NCBI GenBank assembly: GCA_020634135.1
Contig: JACKCG010000001.1
Location: forward strand, 1-64,000
Direction of reading: 5' to 3'
DNA from: Anaerolineaceae bacterium
GTDB taxonomy: Bacteria > Chloroflexota > Anaerolineae > Aggregatilineales > Phototrophicaceae
Length of the DNA stretch: 64,000 bases
Under the pieces are notes generated by a model. That model saw nothing but the letters and a program-made list of their open reading frames with translations. It searched no databases and was not told where the DNA came from. Positions 43,478 to 53,232 of the stretch are shown here, one piece after another; position 1 is the first letter of the stretch, and every line of letters starts with the position of its first letter. The position numbers were made by a program, and so were the translations under genes.

Positions 43478-44221
43478 TCATCGGTTCTTGCGTTTTACCA
43501 TTGGGGCGGGTGGCGTTTCCCACTCTTCCCATGTGTCTTCTTCAGCCAGACGCGAGCCGTAGCTAAAGGGAGTTTCTTCATCTGCGAAGTGTTGTCCCTG
43601 CTCCCAGGCACGTTCACGTTCCAGTGCCGTTTCCAGTGCCTGATCTTCGGCGTCTGCCATCCGTACACGGAGATAGTGGTACAGCAGTGCGATCGCCCAG
43701 CCGATAGAAATACCGATGGTTTGTCTGAGAATAGCGCTGTTCAAATACCCATAATAGAGGGAAGCAGCATTGATCCACATCATCGCATTCCCCAGGATAA
43801 ACAGGAGCAAATGAGTGATGAAGCGGTTGCGCCGCCGGTAGTGCCGCCGGATGCGCTGGCGAATTTCCTCGTAGCGGTTTTGTGGAGCCGGTTCCTTGCC
43901 CCCAAACAACCACCGCAGCCCTCGGAATGGCGCAGTCGCCGTCCAGACCGTCGCTGCCCACGTCACCCGCAGACTCCAGCGAGTTACCCGCCCGGCAGTC
44001 CGCCACGACCAGCGTAGTGCGGCTACCGTCTGTCGCCACGACCAGCGCAGCGCCGCCAGGCTCTGCCGCCACGCCCAACTGAACGGTGCTTTGATAACCC
44101 ACCAGCTAAAGCCGAGCAGTTGCACCAGCCATCCGGCCTGGGGTGGGGGCAGTTCGCCATCCGCCCAGTCGTACCATTCGTCATTCTTGCGTTTGCGTTT
44201 GAGTGGGGCGTTACTCATCAC
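43478..44221 (-). CDS. W/R-rich repeat protein with 2TM domain
   Basis: The 247-residue protein has an unusual N-terminal half: after VQLLGFSWWVIKAPF, an 11-residue Trp/Arg-rich repeat appears several times (SLAALRWSWRQ, TVAALRWSWRT, AGRVTRWSLRV, then VTWAATVWTA). It would form amphipathic helices with Trp and Arg faces. At about 130-210 lies a 2TM-type module: YEEIRQRIRRHYRRRNRFITHLLLFILGNAMMW and IGISIGWAIALLYHYLRV in outline. A charged C-terminus follows, ending VKRKNR. GAGGAGA supports the ATG. Membrane association is likely; function is unknown. Confidence 0.72.
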   Translation of the reverse strand: MMSNAPLKRKRKNDEWYDWADGELPPPQAGWLVQLLGFSWWVIKAPFSWAWRQSLAALRWSWRQTVAALRWSWRTAGRVTRWSLRVTWAATVWTATAPFRGLRWLFGGKEPAPQNRYEEIRQRIRRHYRRRNRFITHLLLFILGNAMMWINAASLYYGYLNSAILRQTIGISIGWAIALLYHYLRVRMADAEDQALETALERERAWEQGQHFADEETPFSYGSRLAEEDTWEEWETPPAPMVKRKNR

Positions 44222-44338
44222 GGGTGTCTCCTCATCTGCCGGAATCCAACATGGGCGGGATACTGCCGGTCTCGCTGCTTACCAATACGTAAGTAGCGGA
44301 CATAAGTTGCATAGCGGCGTATTTTGGGATTTTTCCTT

Positions 44339-44350
44339 GTTAAATTTAAC
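44339..44350. promoter_or_regulatory. Palindrome upstream of FCD regulator
   Basis: GTTAAATTTAAC is a perfect 12-base palindrome between the divergent 2TM-protein and GntR/FCD genes. It may bind a regulator. Confidence 0.4.
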
Positions 44351-44370
44351 CAAAATGCCGCTCAAAGCTA

Positions 44371-44399
44371 TGGACAAAATGCCGGAAAAGATGTATAGT
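44371..44399 (+). promoter_or_regulatory. Probable promoter of FCD regulator
   Basis: TGGACA (44371-44376) and TATAGT (44394-44399) are spaced by 17 bases and read toward the regulator at 44434. Confidence 0.5.
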
Positions 44400-44411
44400 A
44401 GGTTTTAAATG

Positions 44412-44426
44412 ATTCATCAGATGAAT
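44412..44426. promoter_or_regulatory. Probable operator of FCD regulator
   Basis: ATTCAT-CAG-ATGAAT is a perfect inverted repeat with six-base arms, seven bases before the regulator start and just downstream of its -10 box. The position is suited to autorepression. Confidence 0.5.
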
Positions 44427-44433
44427 ACGATAA

Positions 44434-45159
44434 ATGGCCGATATAGAACTCCCTTCCGACCTGCTTAATTATATCGTTCAGCGTGGCCTCCAGCCCGGAG
44501 ATCGCCTCCCGACGATCAACGAGCTTCAGGATGCAAGCCACCTGGGCGTAAGCGCCAGCAAAATCCGTGAACAGTTGGAAGTGGCGCGGGCGTTAGGGTT
44601 GGTCGAAGTCCGTTCCAAGATCGGTACCCACATTAAAGATTACAGCTTCGCCCCGGCAGTCCGCCTGAGTTTGTTTTTCGCCCTCGCCAACGACCTGCAT
44701 ACCTTCGAGCTGTTCAGCAACCTGCGCACCCATCTGGAAGTCGCCTACTGGCATGAGGCCTGCGCCCTGCTCACCGCGCAGGATATGGACGAAATGCGTG
44801 ATTATATCATGGCGGCACGTACCAAGCTCAACAGTAAGTGGATCCAGATTCCCTATCAGGAACACCGCGCTTTTCACTTGGCCGTTTTCAGGCATCTGCA
44901 AAACCCGTTTGTGATTGGTCTGCTGGAAGCGTACTGGGATGCGTATGAAGCAGTCGAGCTGCACCGTTATGCTGAGTACGCCTATTTGCAGGAAGTATGG
45001 GATTACCATGAACGTATCCTGGATGGCATTGCCGCCGGGGATTTTGACCGCGCGAAGATCGCCTTTATCGAGCATACCCAGTTGATCCGCCACCAGCCGC
45101 GGATGCAGGGCATGGATGGCGCGACTCTACCTGAATCACCATCGCATGTGGCTGAATAA
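44434..45159 (+). CDS. GntR-family regulator, FCD (FadR) type
   Basis: This 241-residue regulator has an N-terminal GntR winged helix (about residues 5-70: LPSDLLNYIVQRGLQPGDRLPTI in outline, and SKIREQLEVARALGLVEVRSKIGTHI). The C-terminal FCD helical bundle covers about 80-225 and includes FSNLRTHLEVAYWHEACALL, DEMRDYI, FHLAVFRHLQNPF and YHERILDGIAAGDFDRAKIAFIEHTQLI. Conserved His residues of the last two segments suggest a metal-assisted ligand pocket. FCD regulators sense organic acids or sugar acids. It precedes korAB but a terminator separates them, so control of korAB is only a guess. Confidence 0.88.
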   Translation: MADIELPSDLLNYIVQRGLQPGDRLPTINELQDASHLGVSASKIREQLEVARALGLVEVRSKIGTHIKDYSFAPAVRLSLFFALANDLHTFELFSNLRTHLEVAYWHEACALLTAQDMDEMRDYIMAARTKLNSKWIQIPYQEHRAFHLAVFRHLQNPFVIGLLEAYWDAYEAVELHRYAEYAYLQEVWDYHERILDGIAAGDFDRAKIAFIEHTQLIRHQPRMQGMDGATLPESPSHVAE

Positions 45160-45194
45160 GCGTTTTTTTGACGCTTATTTCGTTTTTATTTTTT
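45155..45194 (+). terminator. Rho-independent terminator after FCD regulator
   Basis: The stem AATAAGCGT (45155-45163) / ACGCTTATT (45171-45179) overlaps the stop codon and has a 7-base loop. It is followed by the T-rich stretch TCGTTTTTATTTTT. Confidence 0.75.
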
Positions 45195-45217
45195 ATCCGA
45201 GTGTTCGTTCTACTAAT

Positions 45218-45253
45218 CTCACCCCTCTGCGCCGTAGTCCTGGAGAGGGTGAG
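45218..45253. repeat. Imperfect inverted repeat in korA leader
   Basis: CTCACCCCTCT (45218-45228) pairs with AGAGGGTGAG (45244-45253), with one bulged C and a 15-base loop. It lies just upstream of the korA ribosome site. It resembles the short CTCACCCCTCTCC-type intergenic repeats scattered in some bacterial genomes, or it may be a leader structure. Confidence 0.45.
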
Positions 45254-45289
45254 GTCATGGAAGAAGAAGGAATCTGAAAAGGATTTTGT

Positions 45290-47131
<1,842 letters not shown>

Positions 47132-47132
47132 C

Positions 47133-48167
47133 ATGGCGAAGGAAAACATCCTCGGACTCTCAAGAGAAGACTACAAGGCCGGCGAGACCACCTTATGCCC
47201 CGGCTGTGGTCACAATTCAATTTCCAACCAGATCATCAGCATCGCCTTTGACCTGGGGTTGAAGCAGGAAAACGTCATCAAGATGAGCGGCATTGGCTGC
47301 TCCAGCAAGACCCCGGCGTACTTCCTGGGGCACTCTCACGCCTTCAATTCGATTCATGGGAGAATGCCCTCAGTAGTCACCGGAGCGACAACGGCCAACC
47401 GCAGCCTGACGGCGATTGCGGTCAGCGGTGACGGCGATAGCGGCAGCATCGGCTTCGGCCAGTTCAAGCACCTGATCCGCCGCAATGTGCCAATGGTCTA
47501 TATTATCGAAAACAACGGTGTGTACGGCCTGACCAAAGGCCAGTTTTCCGCCACCGCTGACGAAGGCCAGACGCTCAAGTACTACGGCACCAACGAACTG
47601 CCGCCGATTGACCTGGCGCTGGAAGCCGTGATTAGCGGCTGCACGTTCGTCGCCCGCAGCTTCTCCGGTGACTCAAAACAGGTACAGGCGCTGCTCAAAG
47701 CTGCCCTTAGCCACAACGGGACGGCGGTGCTGGACATCATCAGCCCGTGCGTGACCTTCAATAATTCACCTGACTCCACCAAGAGCTATCCCTACGGCAA
47801 GGAGCACGAAGTTCCGCTGCACGATATTGAATTCTTCACGCCCGACTTCGTAGCAGAACGGGAAGAGATCACAGCGGAATATGAGGAGGGTGAAGCCATC
47901 ACCGTAGAAATGCACGATGGCTCGCACCTGCGGCTGAAGAAGGTGGACGAAGACTACGACCCGCGCAGCCGGGCGCAGGCTATCACTACGCTCGAACGGG
48001 CCTACCGCGAGCAGTTGTTCCTGACCGGGCTGCTATACTACGAAGAGCCACGCCCCACATTGGCGGATACCGTCGGCCTGGGACAGACGCCGCTCACGCA
48101 CGTGGAAACGAGCAAACTGCGGCCTTCACGCGAGGCGCTGGCGAAGCTCATGCAGGACATGATGTAA
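47133..48167 (+). CDS. korB: 2-oxoacid:ferredoxin oxidoreductase, beta subunit
   Basis: The 344-residue beta subunit binds thiamine diphosphate and one 4Fe-4S cluster. Cluster cysteines are likely those of LCPGCGH near the N-terminus, GIGCSSK and a later one in SPCVTFNN. The ThDP motif begins VSGDGDSGSIGFGQF and ends IIENNGVYGLTKGQ. The C-terminal extension of about 90 residues after YGKEHEVPLHDI is usual for long KorB forms. The gene follows korA by one base and is closed by a strong terminator, so the enzyme is made from a two-gene operon. Confidence 0.92.
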   Translation: MAKENILGLSREDYKAGETTLCPGCGHNSISNQIISIAFDLGLKQENVIKMSGIGCSSKTPAYFLGHSHAFNSIHGRMPSVVTGATTANRSLTAIAVSGDGDSGSIGFGQFKHLIRRNVPMVYIIENNGVYGLTKGQFSATADEGQTLKYYGTNELPPIDLALEAVISGCTFVARSFSGDSKQVQALLKAALSHNGTAVLDIISPCVTFNNSPDSTKSYPYGKEHEVPLHDIEFFTPDFVAEREEITAEYEEGEAITVEMHDGSHLRLKKVDEDYDPRSRAQAITTLERAYREQLFLTGLLYYEEPRPTLADTVGLGQTPLTHVETSKLRPSREALAKLMQDMM

Positions 48168-48189
48168 GCACAGAGTCTGATTCTTCAGG

Positions 48190-48217
48190 GGGAGCGCACA
48201 CCAGCGCTCCCTTTTTT
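48190..48217 (+). terminator. Rho-independent terminator of korAB
   Basis: GGGAGCGC (48190-48197) and GCGCTCCC (48204-48211) form a perfect 8-bp stem with a 6-base loop, followed directly by six Ts. Confidence 0.9.
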
Positions 48218-48627
48218 GTTGCCCCGCGCTGCCGTTGCCGGTAGTGTTGTCCCCCGCCATTTCTGAACAAATGTTTGAACAAAGATTCACCATCTGTCCC
48301 CGTTTTTGTGGTATGGTGATGACGATGGATTGCATTCGAGGTATTCTGCTCTTTGGGTTACAATGGGTTCGTAGGACGACATTCTTGGCATCCGCCTTCC
48401 CGATTTCCGCAGGCTCAGCTCCCCAACAACGAACAACAATGCACAACCCCGGACGTTTTGCAGCAAAATCGGCAGTCTTGCCGCAAAAATCACCAAGAGT
48501 CATCAACCACTCACGGGAGGATTGCGGCGATCACTGCAATCGCAGCACACTGGAAAATTGCTGCATTTCCATTTTTACAGTGCCCTTATTTTAAGCAGGT
48601 TGGCGCAGATTCTGCCCTGCACCTGCT
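48218..48627. other. Noncoding region between convergent korB and nadE
   Basis: About 410 bases with no convincing gene on either strand. It holds several short repeats: TGAACAAA at 48264-48271 and 48276-48283 (direct, 12-base period), CACCAT/ATGGTG at 48288-48293 and 48313-48318 (inverted), a TTTTGC-A-GCAAAA palindrome near 48458, and GATTGC/GCAATC near 48522-48543. The length is atypical for this compact window. A small RNA or decayed gene is possible but not supported by a clear promoter-terminator pair. Confidence 0.3.
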
Positions 48628-49464
48628 TCACCGCCCCGTCCAGTCGCGCAGATAGAGGAAGTCATGGCCGATACTGCGCTGGCTCAATTTGGCGATATTC
48701 GGCATCGTCCGTTTGTAGTGATTGGCCTTCACCCGCCGCCACACATCCTCCACAAATGCCCGGCTGAAGCCTTCGTCCACCACCTCGTCCACCGTGTAAC
48801 GCTCGTCCACCAGCAGGAACAGCACCTGATCCACATCATCATAGCTGAAGCCGAGTTCGCCTTCGTCGGTCTGGCCTTCCCACAGGTCAGCCGAGGGCGC
48901 TTTATGGATGACCGCTTCCGGCACGCCCACCGCCGCCGCCACCTGCCGCACCTGCGCCTTGTACAGGTCAGCGATGGGTTGCAGTGCTACGCCGCTGTCC
49001 CCGTAAATGGTCGAATAACCCAGCAGAAATTCCGTCTTGTTGCTCGTCCCCAGCACTAACCCGCCAAACGCCGCCGACTGGTCATACAAAATCGTCATCC
49101 GCAGTCGCGCCATGATGTTGCCGCGCCGGACATTGCTCATACCGTTGAACTGCTCGAACAGCGGTTCGGCCATGTCGGTAATCGGCACAGTGAGCGACGG
49201 CAGCCCCAGGTCTTCGATGACGGTTTCGGCGTCGGTCAGGCTGTTCTGCGACGATGTACGGTAGGGCATCCGCACCGCCAGCACGTTTTCCCCCCCCAGC
49301 GCTTCAGCAGCGAGATACGCCGAAAGCGCCGAGTCAATCCCCCCGGATAGGCCAATCACGGCGCGTGTCATCCCGGCTTTGGCGATCTGGTCAGCAATGA
49401 ACCCGGTCATCATCTTCTGTGCAAGTCCGGTATTGATCTCCAGGCGGTGCAAAATGTTGGGCAT
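48628..49464 (-). CDS. nadE: NAD+ synthase, synthetase domain only
   Basis: The product amidates deamido-NAD to NAD at the end of NAD synthesis. The 278-residue protein contains the ATP pyrophosphatase loop SGGIDS at 40-45, LGTSNKTEFLLGYSTIYGD and KAPSADLWEGQTDEGELGF, all conserved in NadE. It lacks the N-terminal glutaminase domain of glutamine-dependent enzymes, so by itself it would use ammonia. Two genes upstream in the same operon is a nitrilase-superfamily gene that could supply the glutaminase function. AAAGGGGA precedes the ATG. Confidence 0.93.
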   Translation of the reverse strand: MPNILHRLEINTGLAQKMMTGFIADQIAKAGMTRAVIGLSGGIDSALSAYLAAEALGGENVLAVRMPYRTSSQNSLTDAETVIEDLGLPSLTVPITDMAEPLFEQFNGMSNVRRGNIMARLRMTILYDQSAAFGGLVLGTSNKTEFLLGYSTIYGDSGVALQPIADLYKAQVRQVAAAVGVPEAVIHKAPSADLWEGQTDEGELGFSYDDVDQVLFLLVDERYTVDEVVDEGFSRAFVEDVWRRVKANHYKRTMPNIAKLSQRSIGHDFLYLRDWTGR

Positions 49465-49478
49465 GGGTCGGTTCCCCT

Positions 49479-49838
49479 TTAGCCTGCCCCGTGCGGGCGG
49501 TGAATATACTGGGTAATCAGGTGCGGGTAATCCTCGGATACCTTCAGGCGGTTGTAGAACAGGTCGCCGGATTGATTCTGAAGCAGCAGGACGACCCGGT
49601 AATCATCCACCGAAATATGGTGGAAAATTCGCAGCCGTCCGGCCTCATCCTGAGCCTGTTGCATAGTCGCCAGCCGGTCAGGCGCGGGTTGCGTTTCGAG
49701 CAGCTCCGGCGCGTAGCTATCGGTGATGAAAGTCAGCAGCCGGTCAAAATTACCGCTGTTGTAGAGTGTCATCTGGGCAATAAAACGTTTCCCGGCGCTG
49801 CTCAGTGCCAGCGCGGTCTTCAGGTCAATGTATTCCAC
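49479..49838 (-). CDS. Small unknown protein between nitrilase and NadE
   Basis: This 119-residue protein has an alpha-then-beta pattern that could be NTF2-like: helix LKTALALSSAGKRFIAQMTLYNSG, then FDRLLTFITDSYAPEL, and strands LRIFHHISVDDYRVVLLLQNQSG and FYNRLKVSEDYPHLITQYI. The family is not certain. Its GTG start overlaps the stop of the nitrilase gene by one base (TAGTG), which indicates translational coupling, and nadE follows after 14 bases. This fixed position suggests a role with the two enzymes, perhaps as a linker or regulator, but this is inference. Confidence 0.6.
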   Translation of the reverse strand: MEYIDLKTALALSSAGKRFIAQMTLYNSGNFDRLLTFITDSYAPELLETQPAPDRLATMQQAQDEAGRLRIFHHISVDDYRVVLLLQNQSGDLFYNRLKVSEDYPHLITQYIHRPHGAG

Positions 49839-50695
49839 TATTCACTATCCCGGCGCTGGATACGCCCTAATTCTCGTAAAACCATATCTGGGCGCTCGTC
49901 GCGGAGTAAGGGCAGGCGACTGCGTGTGCGGTGCAGTTGGTTGAGGTCAATTTCGTGGATGACGAGGGCTTCCTCAAAGTACGGCCCCTGCGCCAGAAAC
50001 TCCCCATCTGGCCCGACGATAGACGACCCTCCCCAGAAGCTCTTGCCGTCTTCATAACCTACCCGGTTACAGTGGATCACGTAGTCAGTGAACATGCTGC
50101 CATAGGCCTGGTTGACCAGTTCGACCCAGCGTGTCCCGGCCAGCCTGTCACCGCTATCGAGTCCCCGGCTGGGGCTGGCACTGTGGAAGAGCAGGATGTC
50201 CGCCCCATCCAGCCACAGCAGATAAGGGGGTGACATGTGCCAGAAGTCCTCACAGATGAGCATTCCCACCCGCCCAAAGCGGGTATCGAAGGCGCGGGCA
50301 TTCTCGCCCTGGTCGAAGTAACGGCCTTCGTCGAACATCGCATAGGTCGGCAGGTAGAGCTTGTTGTGAACATGCAGGCACTCCCCGCCAGAGAGGTACG
50401 CGCTGGCGGTATAGAAGCGCTCGCGCTTATCTTCCGAGACGAACCCGAACATGATGTCTATGTCCTGGCTGGCGTCCAACAGTGTCCGGAAGGTCGCATC
50501 ATCCCGGCTGGCGCGGATGGCGAGTTCGGGCACCAGGTCCTGCACCTGGTAGCCGGTTAGCGAGAGTTCCGGGAAGATCACCAGATCGGCGCCCTGTTTT
50601 CTGGCCTGCTCAATGTAATCGCAGTGCTTCTTCAGGTTGGCCGGGACATCACCCAGCTTCGGGTATATTTGCGCGAGTCCGACTTTCAGGCGCAT
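49838..50695 (-). CDS. Nitrilase-superfamily amidohydrolase, possible NadE glutaminase
   Basis: The 285-residue protein belongs to the carbon-nitrogen hydrolase family with a Glu-Lys-Cys triad: Glu 43 in FPELSLTGYQVQDLV, Lys 112 in HNKLYLPTYAMFDE and Cys 148 in LICEDFWH. GYQVQDL and FDEGRYFDQG resemble the glutaminase domain of glutamine-dependent NAD synthetase more than typical nitrilases. Because the same operon encodes a NadE that lacks this domain, the two may form a split enzyme. AAGGAG precedes the ATG. Other amidase roles remain possible. Confidence 0.82.
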   Translation of the reverse strand: MRLKVGLAQIYPKLGDVPANLKKHCDYIEQARKQGADLVIFPELSLTGYQVQDLVPELAIRASRDDATFRTLLDASQDIDIMFGFVSEDKRERFYTASAYLSGGECLHVHNKLYLPTYAMFDEGRYFDQGENARAFDTRFGRVGMLICEDFWHMSPPYLLWLDGADILLFHSASPSRGLDSGDRLAGTRWVELVNQAYGSMFTDYVIHCNRVGYEDGKSFWGGSSIVGPDGEFLAQGPYFEEALVIHEIDLNQLHRTRSRLPLLRDERPDMVLRELGRIQRRDSE

Positions 50696-50775
50696 GAACT
50701 TCTCCTTGTGATGAGGTCTGGTAACCCTGACCTTGCCTGGCCCATTATAGTGAGTATCTCACAATACGGCTGGAA

Positions 50776-53160
50776 TTACCGCCGTTTTTTCTTCTTTGAT
50801 TTCTTCGGTTTGAGGCCGGGTTTGTGTTTGGGCTTCTTTTTTGCGCCGCCCCCCGGCGTATCATCTTCGCCCATCATGCTCCGGCGTTCGTCATCCGTCA
50901 ACCGCCGGAGTCCCAGGCGTTTCTGGATATCCTGGAACGAGCCGGTCATTTCTTCAACTACACGCCCGGACTGATAGGCTTCGATTATCACCGGGGCCGC
51001 GTTTTCGCTTTCCAGCGTGATGAGCGCCAGCACCAGGGATGAGTTTACCACCGGGTTGTTCGTCTCATACACTTTGAGCTTCTCGATCAGGATGCCTTCG
51101 CAGACGGCATACATCAGCGCGTCGGCGGATGTGGCGATGGTTCGCAGGCAGGCCACCGCCTGCATCTGTGACATTGCATCGTGCCAGGACTGTTCCAGGT
51201 AGCTTTTCAGGGCGGGGATCGCCGGTGTGCCAATCATCTTGTAGACTTCAGGCAGTTCCGTCACTGCATCCAACCGGTAATAGCTGAATATCTGCGTTAG
51301 TGGTTGGGCGGCTTCTACCGTCCGGAGCTGTCCTAACCGCCGCCAGGCATGGACCGGGGCATAATATTCGGGGCGGTCTTCCTCCCATAAGTGTAGTCGC
51401 GCATCAGTCGCCATGCGGATTAAGTCCGGGATATAAGCGCGGCCTATCTCAAATTCGGTGTAATTCCGGTTATAGTTGTCGCCAATCTCCAGCAGTGGAT
51501 GCAGTTTTTCCGGATACTCATGACGGAATGGTTTTTTGCCGTAGCCCGGCCCGCGCACGACGCGCCCTGGTTTCGCGCCAGTGTGCTCCCCGTCTTTTAG
51601 CACCTGCACGCCGTTGACAAAGACATGCGTCATGCCGGTGGCGTACTGGTGCGGACGCTCCGGTGTCGCATGGTCATGCACCTGCGCCGGGTCGAACACC
51701 ACCATGTCGGCGAAATAACCGGCCTTGAGTGACCCGCGCCGGTCAATTTTGAGATTGGCCGCCGGGAGAGCGGTCAGTCTGTGGATAGCATCTTCCAGCG
51801 GCATCACCCCCTCGTCACGAGCGTATTTGCCCAGGATGCGGGCGAAGGCTCCGTAAGCGCGGGGGTGCGGGTTCGACTTAAGGAATACCCCTTCCGGCGC
51901 TTGCGACTCGGCGTCAGAACAGAAACTCACCCAGGGCAGCGCCATGATGCGTTTCACATTATCTTCCGACATGCTGAAGTACACCGTAAAAATGCGGCTA
52001 TCATCCTCGATAATTAAATCCATGAGCGTATCTTCTGGAAGTGTGCCACGTTCCATAGCGATCTCGGCCAGGTACCTGCCGGTAAGGGGTTTCATCGTGT
52101 CCTGCTTAAAACCTGCCAGCAGAATCCGCTCCGGCCCGTTTTCGAGGTACATATTCTCCCACTCAAGGCTGGGCTGGTTCATCTCCCGCCTGATACGTTC
52201 GCGGGTCGCCGGGTCTTTCAGCCGGTCAATCATCGCTGTATGGCCGCCATCGTGTACCCAGGGTGGCAGACAGGAAGCTAATCCTGTGCCGGAATAGGGG
52301 TACGGGTACATATCGGCGGTGATTTGTAACCCGTCGTCCTTTCGGCAGGATTCGATGAAGTCAATCACCTTATCCAGCTTATCCCAATTCGATTGCCCGG
52401 CCAGTTTGAGGTGGTAAATCTCGCCCCGCACGTCTGCTCGTGCGACGATGTCATGGAATTCGTTCAGTGCCTCTAATATCGCGCTGCCCTCATTACGGAT
52501 ATGGGAGATGTATAGCCCATCATAAGCCGAGACAATCTCCGCCAGGTAGATGAGTTCGTTCGTGTCAGCATACGAGGCGGGCGGGTAGATCAGGGCTGAA
52601 GAAAGGCCAACCGCGCCTTCTTCCATCGCCTGCCGGACGAGATCACGCATGGGTATAACATCTTTTTCCCAGTCGGCAGGGCGGTCATCATACCCCATGA
52701 CGTGAATCCGCAGGGTGGACGTGCCGACGAACGAGGCAACATTACACGATACACCGCGTCTTGCCAGATACTCCAGGTACTCGCCGAGTGTCGCCCACTC
52801 GACATCGTACTGAATATCCCCCTGCTGGAGGAATGTGCCGGGGCCATCCCGCTTCATCTGTTCGTTGAGCGGCCCCATAGATGAGCCTTCGCCCATGACT
52901 TCCAGCGTCACGCCCTGGCGAATCTCGCTCTGGGACAGACCATCTTCTATCAGCGATTCCACTGACCAGCTGAGCATATTGATGAAACCGGGGGCGACTG
53001 CCTGTCCTTCGGCATTCACTTCGATTTTGCCATGTGCCTCGCCCAGGTCGCCCACCGCCATGATCGTATCGTCATTGACCGCGACATCACCTTTGAACGG
53101 CGCTCCGCCATCCCCATCGTAAATCATGCCATTGCGAACAATCAGATCATATTCCAGCAT
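50776..53160 (-). CDS. Amidohydrolase (D-aminoacylase-like) fused to a HEAT-like domain
   Basis: Residues about 1-530 of this 794-residue protein resemble N-acyl-D-amino-acid deacylases: an opening IVRNGMIYDGDG, VAPGFINMLSW, ITADMYPYPYSGTGL, a late FCSDAES and a closing LKAGYFADMVVFDPAQVHDHATPERPHQYATG (in outline). The HxH of the usual PGFIDxHxHxD is absent (FINMLSWS), and the usual metal-ligand Cys of the GNCG segment is replaced (EVMGEGSS). SHIRNEG is retained. The subfamily is known, but its metal site is atypical. Residues about 540-750 form a HEAT-like helical domain, and the tail is Lys-rich (KKKPKHKPGLKPKKSKKKKRR in outline). GAGGAA precedes the ATG. Substrate unknown; no signal peptide is visible. 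Confidence 0.82.
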   Translation of the reverse strand: MLEYDLIVRNGMIYDGDGGAPFKGDVAVNDDTIMAVGDLGEAHGKIEVNAEGQAVAPGFINMLSWSVESLIEDGLSQSEIRQGVTLEVMGEGSSMGPLNEQMKRDGPGTFLQQGDIQYDVEWATLGEYLEYLARRGVSCNVASFVGTSTLRIHVMGYDDRPADWEKDVIPMRDLVRQAMEEGAVGLSSALIYPPASYADTNELIYLAEIVSAYDGLYISHIRNEGSAILEALNEFHDIVARADVRGEIYHLKLAGQSNWDKLDKVIDFIESCRKDDGLQITADMYPYPYSGTGLASCLPPWVHDGGHTAMIDRLKDPATRERIRREMNQPSLEWENMYLENGPERILLAGFKQDTMKPLTGRYLAEIAMERGTLPEDTLMDLIIEDDSRIFTVYFSMSEDNVKRIMALPWVSFCSDAESQAPEGVFLKSNPHPRAYGAFARILGKYARDEGVMPLEDAIHRLTALPAANLKIDRRGSLKAGYFADMVVFDPAQVHDHATPERPHQYATGMTHVFVNGVQVLKDGEHTGAKPGRVVRGPGYGKKPFRHEYPEKLHPLLEIGDNYNRNYTEFEIGRAYIPDLIRMATDARLHLWEEDRPEYYAPVHAWRRLGQLRTVEAAQPLTQIFSYYRLDAVTELPEVYKMIGTPAIPALKSYLEQSWHDAMSQMQAVACLRTIATSADALMYAVCEGILIEKLKVYETNNPVVNSSLVLALITLESENAAPVIIEAYQSGRVVEEMTGSFQDIQKRLGLRRLTDDERRSMMGEDDTPGGGAKKKPKHKPGLKPKKSKKKKRR

Positions 53161-53232
53161 GGTGGGTGTTCCTCAAAGCTATTCAAGGTGTCGCGCATAT
53201 ATGTCAGGTCTAGGGCGCAAAGTCCGCTTCGT

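Noticed and set aside
48204..48217. Riboswitch upstream of nadE or korAB
   Set aside because: The structure here is the korAB terminator; no aptamer-like conserved core is visible.
48353..48655. Plus-strand 100-codon ORF between korB and nadE
   Set aside because: No ribosome site, atypical composition and overlap with nadE; not supported as a gene.
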